Shown: positions 1-7,235 of the stretch, piece by piece
Layout: each line of letters starts with the position of its first letter
Position numbering within the stretch: the first letter of the stretch is position 1
Assembly (NCBI GenBank): GCA_027484495.1
Contig: JAIXSW010000287.1
Location: forward strand, 1-14,591
Length of the DNA: 14,591 nucleotides
DNA from: Gammaproteobacteria bacterium
GTDB taxonomy: Bacteria; Pseudomonadota; Gammaproteobacteria; Enterobacterales; Alteromonadaceae
Direction: 5' to 3'
Position numbers and translations under genes: made by a program
The notes under the pieces: model-generated
Databases searched by the model: none
The model's input: the letters and a program-made list of their open reading frames with translations, nothing else
Told to the model about the DNA's origin: nothing

Positions 1-100
1 AGCGGCAACACAGCGCTGATTGGCGTTTTATTGAGACAAAAGGCCTGAATATTCAGGCCTTTTGTCTCAATAAAACGCCAATCAGCGCTGTGTTGCCGCT
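1..100. repeat. Perfect 100-bp palindrome at the window edge
   Basis: Bases 1-50 are the exact reverse complement of bases 51-100, with no mismatch and no spacer. The dyad axis (50/51) is the centre of the trp terminator hairpin. The right arm holds the last codons and stop of trpA (82-100), so the left arm repeats those codons inverted. A natural terminator needs only the inner 26 to 32 bases. That the symmetry runs through coding sequence and begins at base 1 suggests a fold-back assembly or chimera artefact at a contig end. A real inverted duplication is possible but less likely. Confidence 0.95.
35..66 (-). terminator. Rho-independent terminator of the trp operon
   Basis: Sixteen bases downstream of the trpA stop, the minus strand has an A-run, a GGCCTGA/TCAGGCC stem around an ATAT loop, and a T-run: the form of an intrinsic terminator, which could also work in the other direction. 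The outer pairs belong to the wider palindrome and may not be genuine, so the true 3' end past the dyad is uncertain. Confidence 0.75.
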
Positions 101-888
101 TTCATGCCCCGGACAAAATCGCCCAGTTCCTGTAACAACGTTGCCGGTGCCGCCAGATGTTTTTCAATCAGCTGAACAATCGCTGAGCCGGAAATGGCAC
201 CAGCGGCGCCTGAATCGAGCGCCGCTTTGACATGTTCTGGTTTCGAAATGCCAAACCCCAGCAGAGCCGGTGCCGCGCCATAACTTTTCAGCTTGCTCAG
301 CATTGCATCGGCTGGCATCGCCGCGACTGTTTCGGTGCCGGTGACGCCGGCGCGCGATAACAGGTAGGTATAACCGCGGCCGTAAGATGCCAGTTCCTGT
401 AAGGTCTCGTCAGTGGCGTTGGGCGTCGCGATAAAAATCGGTGCGATGTCTTCTGCCAGTGCCGCCTGGCGAAAGCGCAGGCTTTCAATTAAAGGCACAT
501 CGGCGATCAGTACCGAATCGACGCCAGCCGCTTTGGCCTGCTGATAGAAATGGCTGATGCCGCGTGCCATCACTAAGTTCGAATACAGCAATAAGCCAAT
601 CGGCAGGTCCGGCGCATAAGCGCGCACTTTAGCGATAATGGCAAAAGCATCGGCTGGCGTGACACCGGCTGCCAAGGCGCGGATATTAGCGCCCTGAATG
701 GTTGGGCCGTCGGCGATAGGGTCGGAGAATGGGATGCCGAGTTCTACCGCATCGGCACCGTTGTCTACCAGCGTTTTGATGATGTCAAAGGACAACTCAG
801 CAGTCGGATCGCCTAAGGTCACAAATGGCACAAAAGCACCCTGATTGGCCGCTTTTAAGCGGCTGAACATCTGGTCGTAACGTTGCAT
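82..888 (-). CDS. trpA: Tryptophan synthase alpha subunit
   Basis: Cleaves indole-3-glycerol phosphate to indole and glyceraldehyde 3-phosphate, passing indole to TrpB in the cytosolic alpha2-beta2 complex; together the subunits catalyse the last steps of tryptophan synthesis. The product is 268 residues, the same length as E. coli TrpA. The catalytic acids sit at the canonical numbers, Glu49 in VELGIPFSDP and Asp60 in IADGP. The TIM-barrel phosphate-binding end is seen as GFGISKPEH and GAISGSAIV. The ATG shares its A with the trpB stop (TGATG), and a GGGAG Shine-Dalgarno lies 8 bases upstream inside trpB, so translation is probably coupled. It is the last gene of the operon. Its final codons lie inside the perfect palindrome at the window edge, but the reading frame itself is intact. 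Confidence 0.97.
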   Translation of the reverse strand: MQRYDQMFSRLKAANQGAFVPFVTLGDPTAELSFDIIKTLVDNGADAVELGIPFSDPIADGPTIQGANIRALAAGVTPADAFAIIAKVRAYAPDLPIGLLLYSNLVMARGISHFYQQAKAAGVDSVLIADVPLIESLRFRQAALAEDIAPIFIATPNATDETLQELASYGRGYTYLLSRAGVTGTETVAAMPADAMLSKLKSYGAAPALLGFGISKPEHVKAALDSGAAGAISGSAIVQLIEKHLAAPATLLQELGDFVRGMKAATQR

Positions 889-2111
889 CAGTGGGCACTC
901 CCTGTATTCGCTGCATTCTTGGTTTGGTTCTGTGCGGCCAGCACTGACATGACATGGCCTAAGTCTTTGTCGCCACGGCCGGATAAGTTCACCAGCAGCA
1001 CCATCGGCTCAGTCGCGGCTTTGGCCATTTTTAATGCGTGCGCTAAGGCATGCGAGCTTTCCAGCGCCGGGATAATACCTTCAGATTTGGCCAGCAACTG
1101 GAAGGCTTCTAACGCTTCATCATCATTGATTGCGACATATTCGGCGCGGCCAATCGACGATAAATAGGTATGCTGCGGGCCCACCGCTGGGTAATCGAGG
1201 CCGGCGGAAATCGAATAAGACTCTTCAATCTGGCCGTCCGCGGTTTGCATAATGGCGGTAAAGGCACCATGCAAAATACCGAAACTGCCGGTGGACAGCG
1301 CCGCGCCGTGCTGATGGGTATTGATGCCCATGCCGCCCGGTTCGACACCAATCAACCGCACGCCGGTTTCCGGAATAAAATCAGCGAACATACCGATGGC
1401 GTTCGAGCCGCCGCCAACACAAGCCAGCACCGCGTCCGGCAGTTTGCCTTCGGCCTGCAGAATTTGTTGTTTGGCTTCTTCGCCAATCATTTTCTGGAAT
1501 TCGCGCACAATAGTCGGGAACGGATGCGGGCCGGCCGCGGTGCCGAGCAAATAATGGCTGGTGGCGTAGCTGGCGGACCAGTCGCGCATCGCCTCATTGA
1601 CCGCATCTTTTAACGTGCCGGAACCAGCGGTCACTGGAATAACCGTCGCGCCCATCAGTTTCATCCGGAACACGTTTGGTTGCTGGCGCTCAATGTCTTT
1701 GGCACCCATGTATATTTTGCAATTAAGGCCCAACAGGGCACAGGCTAGGGCCGTGGCGACGCCGTGTTGACCGGCGCCGGTTTCAGCAATAATGTCTTTT
1801 TTGCCCATGCGTTTGGCCAGCAGTGCTTGCCCCAGCACCTGATTGGTTTTGTGGGCGCCGCCATGCAGCAGGTCTTCGCGTTTTAAATAAATTTTTACCA
1901 GCGGATTTGGCGAAATATTGCGCGTCAGCGTCAGCGGCGTCGGCCGGCCGGCATATTCATTTAGCAGCTTTTGGAACTCGGCGAGAAAAGCCGGATCCTG
2001 CTGCGCGTCAATAAAGGCCTGCTCGAGTTGCAGCAGGGCCGGGACCAGTAACTCAGGCACAAACATGCCACCGTAGTCACCGAAATAAGGATTAAGCTTA
2101 GGTGCTGTCAT
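888..2111 (-). CDS. trpB: Tryptophan synthase beta subunit
   Basis: PLP-dependent enzyme that condenses indole with L-serine to give L-tryptophan. The product is 407 residues, slightly longer than E. coli TrpB because of a polar C-terminal tail rich in Ala, Asn and Gln. The PLP lysine is Lys88 in HGGAHKTNQ, next to the expected His87. The PLP phosphate loop is seen as CVGGGSNAIGMF, and the N-terminal FGDYGGMFVPE block is typical. The ATG overlaps the trpCF stop by 4 bases (ATGA), with GGAG upstream. It lies in the conserved trpCF-trpB-trpA order. All expected motifs are present. Confidence 0.97.
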   Translation of the reverse strand: MTAPKLNPYFGDYGGMFVPELLVPALLQLEQAFIDAQQDPAFLAEFQKLLNEYAGRPTPLTLTRNISPNPLVKIYLKREDLLHGGAHKTNQVLGQALLAKRMGKKDIIAETGAGQHGVATALACALLGLNCKIYMGAKDIERQQPNVFRMKLMGATVIPVTAGSGTLKDAVNEAMRDWSASYATSHYLLGTAAGPHPFPTIVREFQKMIGEEAKQQILQAEGKLPDAVLACVGGGSNAIGMFADFIPETGVRLIGVEPGGMGINTHQHGAALSTGSFGILHGAFTAIMQTADGQIEESYSISAGLDYPAVGPQHTYLSSIGRAEYVAINDDEALEAFQLLAKSEGIIPALESSHALAHALKMAKAATEPMVLLVNLSGRGDKDLGHVMSVLAAQNQTKNAANTGSAH

Positions 2112-3550
2112 AACTGGGTTTCTCCGAAACTGAAAGCTCTGATACGTTGAAATGCTGTGAGAATTTTGGCCGGATCTTTGACGCCGGGCGCCGATTCCAA
2201 ACCGGAATTCATATCAAGACCGCTGGCGGCCGTTTTTAACGCATGCTGGACGTTGTCAGGATTTAAACCGCCGGCCAGCATGACTGGTTTATGTAAAATA
2301 CGCTCGCCCAGCAGGTTCCAGTCGAACGACAAACCGGTACCGCCCGGGATCCCCGGCTGATAAGCATCCAGTAAAATCCGATCTGCGCTATGGCTAAATT
2401 GCGGCAGTGTGTCTTTCACCCGATAGGCTTTCCAAATCTCACAGCCTTTGGGCAATAAGGTTTTTAAACCAGCGATATAACTTTCATCTTCATCGCCGTG
2501 TAGCTGCACTGCTGCTAACTGCAGTTCACGCGCAATAAGCGCCACCTGAGCCGGTGCTTCGTTGACGAATACACCGACAAATCTTAAAGCAGCGCTGTCC
2601 CGGATGGTTTGGGCCTGCTGCTGAGTGACAAAACGCGGTGACGGCGGATAAAAAATCAAGCCGCCATACAAAGCACCGGCCGCCGCGACTTGCTGTGCCT
2701 GCTCTGGCGTGGTCAGGCCACAGACCTTGTGTTCGCCGCGGGTCAGGGCATGCACGGCGCGGTCCAAATCCGGCTCGGCCATTAACGAACTGCCGACTAA
2801 AAACGCCGTCGCCACTTTACCGAGCTGACGGACCTGATGGTTAAAATAAATGCCGGATTCGCTGACCAGCGGGGTCGATGGCGGCACCAGCCGCGCCAAG
2901 CGGAAACTGGTGTTTAAATCAGTTTCCAAGGTGCGTAAGTTACGGTTATTAATGCCAATCAGTTCAGCTTTCAGTGCAACGGCGCGCAGTGTTTCGTCTT
3001 CGTTACTGACTTCAGTCAGCACTGTCATGTTTAGTTGATGCGCAACAGCAGCCAGTTGCTGATACTGCGCATCATCCAACACCGACAACATCAGCAGCAC
3101 GGCATCGGCGCCACAGGCGCGGCCGCGGTAAATCTGATATTCGTCGATGATAAAGTCTTTGTGCAGCAACGGCTGCTCGACCAAACCGCGCATCGTGCGC
3201 AGATAGTCATAACTGCCCTGAAAGAACTTTTTGTCAGTCAGTACTGAAATACAGTCGGCATATTTGCCATAGACGCCGGCGATTTCGGTTAAATCGAAAT
3301 TGGCGCGAATGAGCCCCTTGGACGGCGACGCCTTTTTGCATTCCAGAATAAAACGCGCACCCGGCGCCGTCAGCGCTTGCAGGAAGTTGCGGTTGGTCGG
3401 CGCGACATCGGCGATAAAACTATCGAGTGGCAGCGCGATTTTATCTTCCGCCACTTCCAGCGTTTTATGCGCAATGATGGTTTGCAAAATATTCGGCTTG
3501 GTTGCCGAAGCATTGACTGGCGTGATGTTTGATGTTGGATTAGTTGCCAT
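2108..3550 (-). CDS. trpCF: Bifunctional indole-3-glycerol phosphate synthase / phosphoribosylanthranilate isomerase
   Basis: A fusion of two TIM barrels that performs the isomerase step and then ring closure to indole-3-glycerol phosphate. The N-terminal synthase half (about residues 20-270) carries ECKKASPSKG (70-79) with the catalytic lysine region, KDFIIDEYQI and the ESG motif. The C-terminal isomerase half (from about 275) starts with KVCGLT, whose Cys277 is the expected general base, and has the general-acid Asp395 in ILLDAYQPG. This is the fused form known from E. coli and many other gammaproteobacteria. The 480 residues exceed E. coli TrpC by about 28, partly from an Asn/Thr/Ser/Ala-rich leader of roughly 18 residues. 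The ATG has a strong GGGAGG upstream and overlaps trpD by 11 bases. The long N-terminus is the only odd point. Confidence 0.96.
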   Translation of the reverse strand: MATNPTSNITPVNASATKPNILQTIIAHKTLEVAEDKIALPLDSFIADVAPTNRNFLQALTAPGARFILECKKASPSKGLIRANFDLTEIAGVYGKYADCISVLTDKKFFQGSYDYLRTMRGLVEQPLLHKDFIIDEYQIYRGRACGADAVLLMLSVLDDAQYQQLAAVAHQLNMTVLTEVSNEDETLRAVALKAELIGINNRNLRTLETDLNTSFRLARLVPPSTPLVSESGIYFNHQVRQLGKVATAFLVGSSLMAEPDLDRAVHALTRGEHKVCGLTTPEQAQQVAAAGALYGGLIFYPPSPRFVTQQQAQTIRDSAALRFVGVFVNEAPAQVALIARELQLAAVQLHGDEDESYIAGLKTLLPKGCEIWKAYRVKDTLPQFSHSADRILLDAYQPGIPGGTGLSFDWNLLGERILHKPVMLAGGLNPDNVQHALKTAASGLDMNSGLESAPGVKDPAKILTAFQRIRAFSFGETQL

Positions 3551-4592
3551 GACTGGCCTCCCGGAACTGCTGTAAGGTGGTCATCGCTTGATCTGTTGCG
3601 AGCAGGTCAAGTACGGCTTGGGTATTGGCGACCAAATCTTCACCATGGCCGCAGATCTTCAGCATCGCAGCGACATTGGCCGCGATGGCCTCCTGATGCG
3701 CTTGCGGGGCTTTGCCCGCCAAAATATTTCGGGTGGCGTCGGCGTTGTCAGCGGGTTTGCCGCCGCGCAGCGCTTCGAGCGGCACCGGCGAGAGACCAAA
3801 ATCGGCTGCGGTTAAGCGGAACTGATGGATTTGGCCGTCACGGACTTCACAGACATCGGTGACACCATGCAAAGCAATTTCGTCACAGCCTTCACCGTGC
3901 ACGACCCAGGCGCGTTCGACGCCTAATTGCAGCAGCGCCTGCGCCAACACCGGGCATAACGCTTTGTCATACACGCCCAGCAGCTGGAATTTCGGCGCTG
4001 CCGGGTTCAGTAAAGGCCCAAGCAAATTAAACAAAGTCCGGCTTTTTAAGGCGGTACGCACTGTCATCGCATGGCGGATACCGCTGTGATAAACCGGCGC
4101 AAATAAAAAACTGACCCCAGCGGTGGCCAGCGTGCGCACGGCTTGCTCTGGAGTCATCTGGATGGCGATGCCGAGTTGTTCCAGTAAGTCGGCAGAACCG
4201 CTTTGCGACGACACACTGCGGTTGCCATGTTTGGCAACTTTAAGGCCCATGGCCGCTGCGACAATAGCCGCAGTCGTCGAAATATTGATGGTATTGCTGC
4301 CATCACCGCCGGTGCCGCAACAATCGATGATTGCCAGGTCAGTCGCTGGTAATGGCGTGGCGGCGGCGCGAAACGCTTTGGCGGCGCCGGCGATTTCTGC
4401 CGCGGTTTCGCCATTAAGTTTCAGCGCAGTTAACACGGATGCCAGTACTATCGGGTCAATTTCGCCGCGCGCCACGGCGGCAAAAAACGTTTCGCTTTGC
4501 GCTTCGCTAAGCGACTCACGGTTCAGCAGCTGGCTGACGGTGGCAACTTCGAGCTCGCGCGGCGTCAGATCCTGGTTCACGGAAACATTCAT
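3540..4592 (-). CDS. trpD: Anthranilate phosphoribosyltransferase
   Basis: Transfers phosphoribose from PRPP to anthranilate, the second step of the pathway. The product is 350 residues, normal for a stand-alone TrpD. The PRPP-binding glycine loop GTGGDG is at residues 93-98, and KHGNRSVSSQSGSADLLE follows at about 121-138, a family signature. Two starts are possible: GTG at 4595 and ATG at 4592. I prefer the ATG, because GGAGG (4600-4604) sits 7 bases before it and it overlaps the trpG stop as TGATG. Unlike E. coli, trpD is not fused to trpG. The 3' end overlaps trpCF by 11 bases. Confidence 0.95.
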   Translation of the reverse strand: MNVSVNQDLTPRELEVATVSQLLNRESLSEAQSETFFAAVARGEIDPIVLASVLTALKLNGETAAEIAGAAKAFRAAATPLPATDLAIIDCCGTGGDGSNTINISTTAAIVAAAMGLKVAKHGNRSVSSQSGSADLLEQLGIAIQMTPEQAVRTLATAGVSFLFAPVYHSGIRHAMTVRTALKSRTLFNLLGPLLNPAAPKFQLLGVYDKALCPVLAQALLQLGVERAWVVHGEGCDEIALHGVTDVCEVRDGQIHQFRLTAADFGLSPVPLEALRGGKPADNADATRNILAGKAPQAHQEAIAANVAAMLKICGHGEDLVANTQAVLDLLATDQAMTTLQQFREASHGN

Positions 4593-5185
4593 CACACGGC
4601 CTCCGATTGCGTTAGATATGCCAGGCTTTGCGCCAACAGCGGTTTGCCCTGCGTGGTCAGAATCGATTCCGGATGGAACTGATAACCCAGTGCTTTATGC
4701 TCTGCATGCAGCACGGCCATCGGAATATGCTGATAGTTGGCAATCACCTGTAAAGACGGCGGCACTTCGGTGGCCATCAACGAGTGATAACGCGCCACGG
4801 CAAAAGGGCGCGGCAGGCCAGCAAACAGCGGATGGTCGGCCAGTTCAATCAATGAGGTTTTGCCATGCACAGTTTCACCTGCACGGCCGACCACACCACC
4901 ATAATGTTCGACCAGCGCCTGATGGCCGAGACAAATGCCGAGCATCGGAAAACGGCCGGCACAGCGGCGAATAAGCTCCGGCATCGAGCCGGCATCTTTC
5001 GGGGCGCCGGGGCCTGGTGATAACAACAACACCACAGGCTCTGTTTCCTGGCACATCTTGTCGAAGATGTAAGCGGCCGGCACTGTGTTGCGATACAACT
5101 TCAGGCGACAGCCCAGCTGCGCCAGTTCGTCGACCAGGTTGTAGGTAAATGAATCTTTGTTATCCAGCAAATACACCAGGCTCAT
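4592..5185 (-). CDS. trpG: Anthranilate synthase component II, glutamine amidotransferase
   Basis: Class I glutamine amidotransferase that hydrolyses glutamine and supplies ammonia to TrpE for anthranilate synthesis. The product is 197 residues, the length of a single-domain TrpG. The catalytic triad is visible: Cys85 in GICLGHQ, and His171 and Glu173 in FHPES. LLLSPGPGAP (about 53-62) is the oxyanion/glutamine-binding strand, and LLDNKDSFTYNL is the usual N-terminus. The start has AGGAGGT 5 bases upstream and overlaps the trpE stop as ATGA. A related PabA is possible by sequence alone, but the operon context settles on TrpG. Confidence 0.95.
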   Translation of the reverse strand: MSLVYLLDNKDSFTYNLVDELAQLGCRLKLYRNTVPAAYIFDKMCQETEPVVLLLSPGPGAPKDAGSMPELIRRCAGRFPMLGICLGHQALVEHYGGVVGRAGETVHGKTSLIELADHPLFAGLPRPFAVARYHSLMATEVPPSLQVIANYQHIPMAVLHAEHKALGYQFHPESILTTQGKPLLAQSLAYLTQSEAV

Positions 5186-6804
5186 ACGGCACCTCCTGTG
5201 CTTGTCGCTGCTACGCTGTCAATCGAATGCGCCGCCAGAATGGCACTTAGCACGGCTTGCGCTTTGCTGCGGGTCTCTTCGGTTTCGGCCTGCGCCACGC
5301 TGTCGAATACGACGCCAGCGCCGGCCTGCACATAAGCGGTGCCGTGTTGCACATAAGCGCTGCGGATCACAATGCAGCTGTCAAAATCGCCGTTGCCGGA
5401 CAAATAACCCACTGCGCCACCATAGCTGCCGCGTTTTTTGCCTTCGACCTGACGAATAAGTTCGGCCGCCCGCACTTTAGGGGCGCCGACCAGCGTGCCC
5501 ATGTTCATACAAGCCTGATAGGCATGCAGCGCATCTAATTCAGTTTTTAAGGTGCCGACCACGCGGGAGACTAAATGCATCACATAAGAATAGCGGTCGA
5601 CTTTAAGCAACTCTTTGACATAACGGCTGCCCGGTACGCTGATGCGCGCCACGTCGTTACGGGCTAAGTCCACCAGCATCAGGTGTTCGGCTTTTTCTTT
5701 TTCGTCTTGTCTAAGTTCCAGCTCAATCCGGCTGTCGAGGTCCCGGTCCAGCTGCCCTTGCGCATTAAAACCGCGTTTGCGGGTGCCGGCAATTGGGTAA
5801 ATCTCCACTTGCCGGTTGGCGGCAGCGAATTTCAGCGCCGATTCCGGCGAGGCACCGAATAACACAAAAGCCGGGTCCTGCAGGTAAAACATATAAGGGC
5901 TGGGGTTTTGTTGTTTTAAGCGGGCGTACGCCGCCAGTGGTGACGGGCAGGGCAGTGAAAAACAGCGGCTTGGCACTACCTGAAACACGTCGCCGGCGAC
6001 GATATTGTGTTTCAGCTGTTCAACTTGCGCGGTAAATGCCGCATCGCTGATATCGACTTGTAAATCGGCGGAGCTCACCGCGGACCGGCTTTCCAGTGCC
6101 GGGTCAAACACACAGGCGCCTTGTAAAGCGCGGTTCAGTTGCTCCAGGCGTTTACCAATGCCAAAACAGCTTTGCATCGCCTGTTCGCCACAAAACACAT
6201 TGCCAACCAGACGGGCTTGCTGGCGTTGGTGGTCCAGCACTAAAAGCGTTTCAGCCAGATAAAACACAAAATCCGGGCAGGCATTGTTGCCGACCTGCAC
6301 TTCTGGCAGCAGTTCTGCGCTGGCGACATAGTCGTAGCCGATCACGCCACCTAAAAATACCGCAAAAGGTTCGTCGCTGTGGCTGCATAAGCCTTGTTGC
6401 AGGGCGCGCAGCACCGACAATGGCGTTGGCGCCAATAAGCGGCTGGCTTCATCGCACAGTGGGTCTGGCCGGCTGAACTGCACGCTGAGCTGGCGTGGGC
6501 TGCGGCTCACGTCGGCGATTTGGTCTAATTTGCCGGCGAGGAAATCCAGCAGCGGCAGGCCATTGTCAGAAACGGCGTCGACCTGCACGGTTAAATCCTG
6601 GCATTCAATGCGCAGCGCCGCGTCCAGCAGTAACAGCGTTTTCAGATTGTCTTTGCTGTCTATTTCGGCCGATTCGAGCAATAAACTGTAAGGGCTGAGC
6701 CGGCTTAACTGCTGATAGCAGCCGAGCGCGTCGCTCTGGTAGGGGATGGCGGTAGCAATAGATGCGACTTCGCCCGGTGTCTGTGTGATATGACTGAAAA
6801 TCAT
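5182..6804 (-). CDS. trpE: Anthranilate synthase component I
   Basis: Converts chorismate to anthranilate using ammonia from TrpG; it is the committed and usually tryptophan-inhibited step. From the chosen ATG the product is 540 residues (E. coli about 520). The feedback-site motif LLLES (41-45) followed by AEIDSKD is present, so tryptophan inhibition is expected. Catalytic-domain blocks include FQVVPSRCFSLPCPSPLAAY, GASPES, PIAGTRKRG, HLMLVDLARND and GAGVVFDS (495-502). The frame is open upstream to a TTG at 6855, but that TTG lies 6 bases after a leader-ORF stop without a good Shine-Dalgarno, whereas the ATG at 6804 has AGGA 8 bases before it and a family-like N-terminus. It is the first structural gene of the operon, behind an unusual double leader. 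Confidence 0.95.
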   Translation of the reverse strand: MIFSHITQTPGEVASIATAIPYQSDALGCYQQLSRLSPYSLLLESAEIDSKDNLKTLLLLDAALRIECQDLTVQVDAVSDNGLPLLDFLAGKLDQIADVSRSPRQLSVQFSRPDPLCDEASRLLAPTPLSVLRALQQGLCSHSDEPFAVFLGGVIGYDYVASAELLPEVQVGNNACPDFVFYLAETLLVLDHQRQQARLVGNVFCGEQAMQSCFGIGKRLEQLNRALQGACVFDPALESRSAVSSADLQVDISDAAFTAQVEQLKHNIVAGDVFQVVPSRCFSLPCPSPLAAYARLKQQNPSPYMFYLQDPAFVLFGASPESALKFAAANRQVEIYPIAGTRKRGFNAQGQLDRDLDSRIELELRQDEKEKAEHLMLVDLARNDVARISVPGSRYVKELLKVDRYSYVMHLVSRVVGTLKTELDALHAYQACMNMGTLVGAPKVRAAELIRQVEGKKRGSYGGAVGYLSGNGDFDSCIVIRSAYVQHGTAYVQAGAGVVFDSVAQAETEETRSKAQAVLSAILAAHSIDSVAATSTGGAV

Positions 6805-6861
6805 CCGGAAGTTCCTGTAGACCCGCTGAGCTGCGTTGCCAATGCGGGCGGTCAACTGACC

Positions 6862-6951
6862 TTAATTAAAACGACAATAGTCCAAAGCCGGGCCACAATT
6901 GCCCTTTGAAAATTGCCACCATCGCCAGGAAATCAGTGCTGTTGTGCTCAT
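6862..6951 (-). CDS. Second Trp-rich leader peptide upstream of trpE
   Basis: A 29-codon ORF with GGAG 7 bases before its ATG. It begins MSTTALISWRWWQF, putting three Trp in four codons (residues 9-12), and stops 57 bases before the trpE ATG. The stretch CTGAT-4 nt-TGG-CGA-TGGTGGCA matches the first leader's CTGAT-4 nt-TGGTGGTGGCA, apart from an inserted Arg codon and one changed Trp position, so it looks like a diverged copy. Unlike classical leaders, the Trp codons are far from the stop (17 codons). A weak bulged hairpin (CAAAGGGC with GCCC..TTTG) lies inside the ORF. It could be a second attenuation sensor, a translational-coupling ORF for trpE, or a decaying duplicate. No family assignment beyond a trpL-like peptide is possible. 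Confidence 0.6.
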   Translation of the reverse strand: MSTTALISWRWWQFSKGNCGPALDYCRFN

Positions 6952-6967
6952 TGGTAACTCCACGCTT

Positions 6968-6995
6968 AAAAATTTGTCTCGCCAGATATGACAAA
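6968..6995 (-). terminator. Auxiliary hairpin with U-run in the trp leader
   Basis: On the minus strand TTTGTC (6995-6990) can pair with GACAAA (6978-6973) over an 11-base loop, and is followed at once by TTTTT (6972-6968). The stem is AT-rich and weak. Its 5' arm shares four bases with the 3' arm of the main attenuator, so the two compete, or the U-run serves as a late pause and release point. It is immediately before the Shine-Dalgarno of the second leader ORF. Confidence 0.35.
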
Positions 6996-7020
6996 GGCCC
7001 GTTGTGAGAACGGGCCTTTG
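6992..7020 (-). terminator. trp attenuator hairpin (regions 3 and 4)
   Basis: A perfect 12-bp stem, CAAAGGCCCGTT with AACGGGCCTTTG, closes a 5-base loop 33 bases after the first leader's stop codon. Going towards trpE the 3' side reads CCTTTGTCAT, a short U-tract. On the opposite strand the hairpin is followed by TTTTT (7022-7026), so it could also end plus-strand transcripts. Its position after a Trp-codon leader fits a trp attenuator. Confidence 0.85.
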
Positions 7021-7054
7021 GTTTTTCGGAATACACCGCCAACACACGCCCGTT
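7009..7054 (-). promoter_or_regulatory. Antiterminator pairing (regions 2 and 3) of the trp leader
   Basis: Minus-strand AACGGGC (7054-7048), which overlaps the leader stop codon, is identical to the start of the terminator's 3' arm and can pair exactly with GCCCGTT (7015-7009) of its 5' arm. A ribosome that reaches the stop would cover region 2 and let the terminator form; a ribosome stalled at the Trp codons 10 to 19 bases upstream would leave region 2 free. This is the textbook E. coli logic. A region 1:2 pairing is less clear; CCACACAC (7106-7099) with GTGTGTTGG (7047-7039) is a candidate. Confidence 0.75.
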
Positions 7055-7115
7055 AAGGAGTATGCCACCACCAAGTGATCAGCGAAGCTGCGCTGAGAGT
7101 GTGTGGAACGGCCAT
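7053..7115 (-). CDS. trpL: trp operon leader peptide
   Basis: A 20-codon ORF, MAVPHTLSAASLITWWWHTP, with three consecutive Trp codons (residues 15-17) close to its stop, and GAGGA upstream of the ATG. Ribosome stalling at these codons when charged tRNA-Trp is scarce is the expected sensor for attenuation of the downstream trp genes. It lies about 38 bases after the probable transcription start and just before the antiterminator/terminator pair. Its stop overlaps antiterminator region 2, as expected for a working attenuator. Confidence 0.88.
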   Translation of the reverse strand: MAVPHTLSAASLITWWWHTP

Positions 7116-7159
7116 GGTGTAGTCCTCGAATATTGCGACCGGATATCGGTCAGGCCCAC

Positions 7160-7189
7160 ATAAAACCGCAAATGCAGGGATGGCGTCAA
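7160..7189 (-). promoter_or_regulatory. Probable trp operon promoter
   Basis: The minus strand has TTGACG (7189-7184) and TTTTAT (7165-7160), 18 bases apart, 45 bases before the leader ATG, so transcription would start near 7153. The -10 element is a weak match. No CTAG-type TrpR operator is visible over or near it. A short inverted repeat GACCG-ATATC-CGGTC (7137-7151) lies at about +1 to +17 and may be part of the 5' UTR structure. Confidence 0.55.
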
Positions 7190-7235
7190 GCAAAAATCGG
7201 CAGAAAACTAAAAATAAATCCGTAAAGGTGTCTGG

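Noticed and set aside
4123..4974. A 283-codon plus-strand ORF opposite trpD and trpG
   Set aside because: It lies antisense to two clearly identified enzymes with catalytic motifs, and its translation has no recognisable domain; a shadow ORF.
6805..6855. TTG-initiated N-terminal extension of trpE
   Set aside because: No Shine-Dalgarno, and the extension does not look like a TrpE N-terminus; ATG 6804 has AGGA at good spacing.
6805..6861. Second intrinsic terminator between the second leader and trpE
   Set aside because: CCCGC/GCGGG can pair over a 17-base loop, but no U-tract follows; GGTCA-GT-TGACC (6850-6861) has too small a loop.
6862..7074. A 70-codon ORF covering the attenuator and the second leader
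   Set aside because: Its first 41 codons run through the terminator and antiterminator and lack a ribosome site; the ATG at 6951 with GGAG is the credible start.
7116..7200. TrpR operator
   Set aside because: No CTAG-type symmetric operator is visible near the probable trp promoter.
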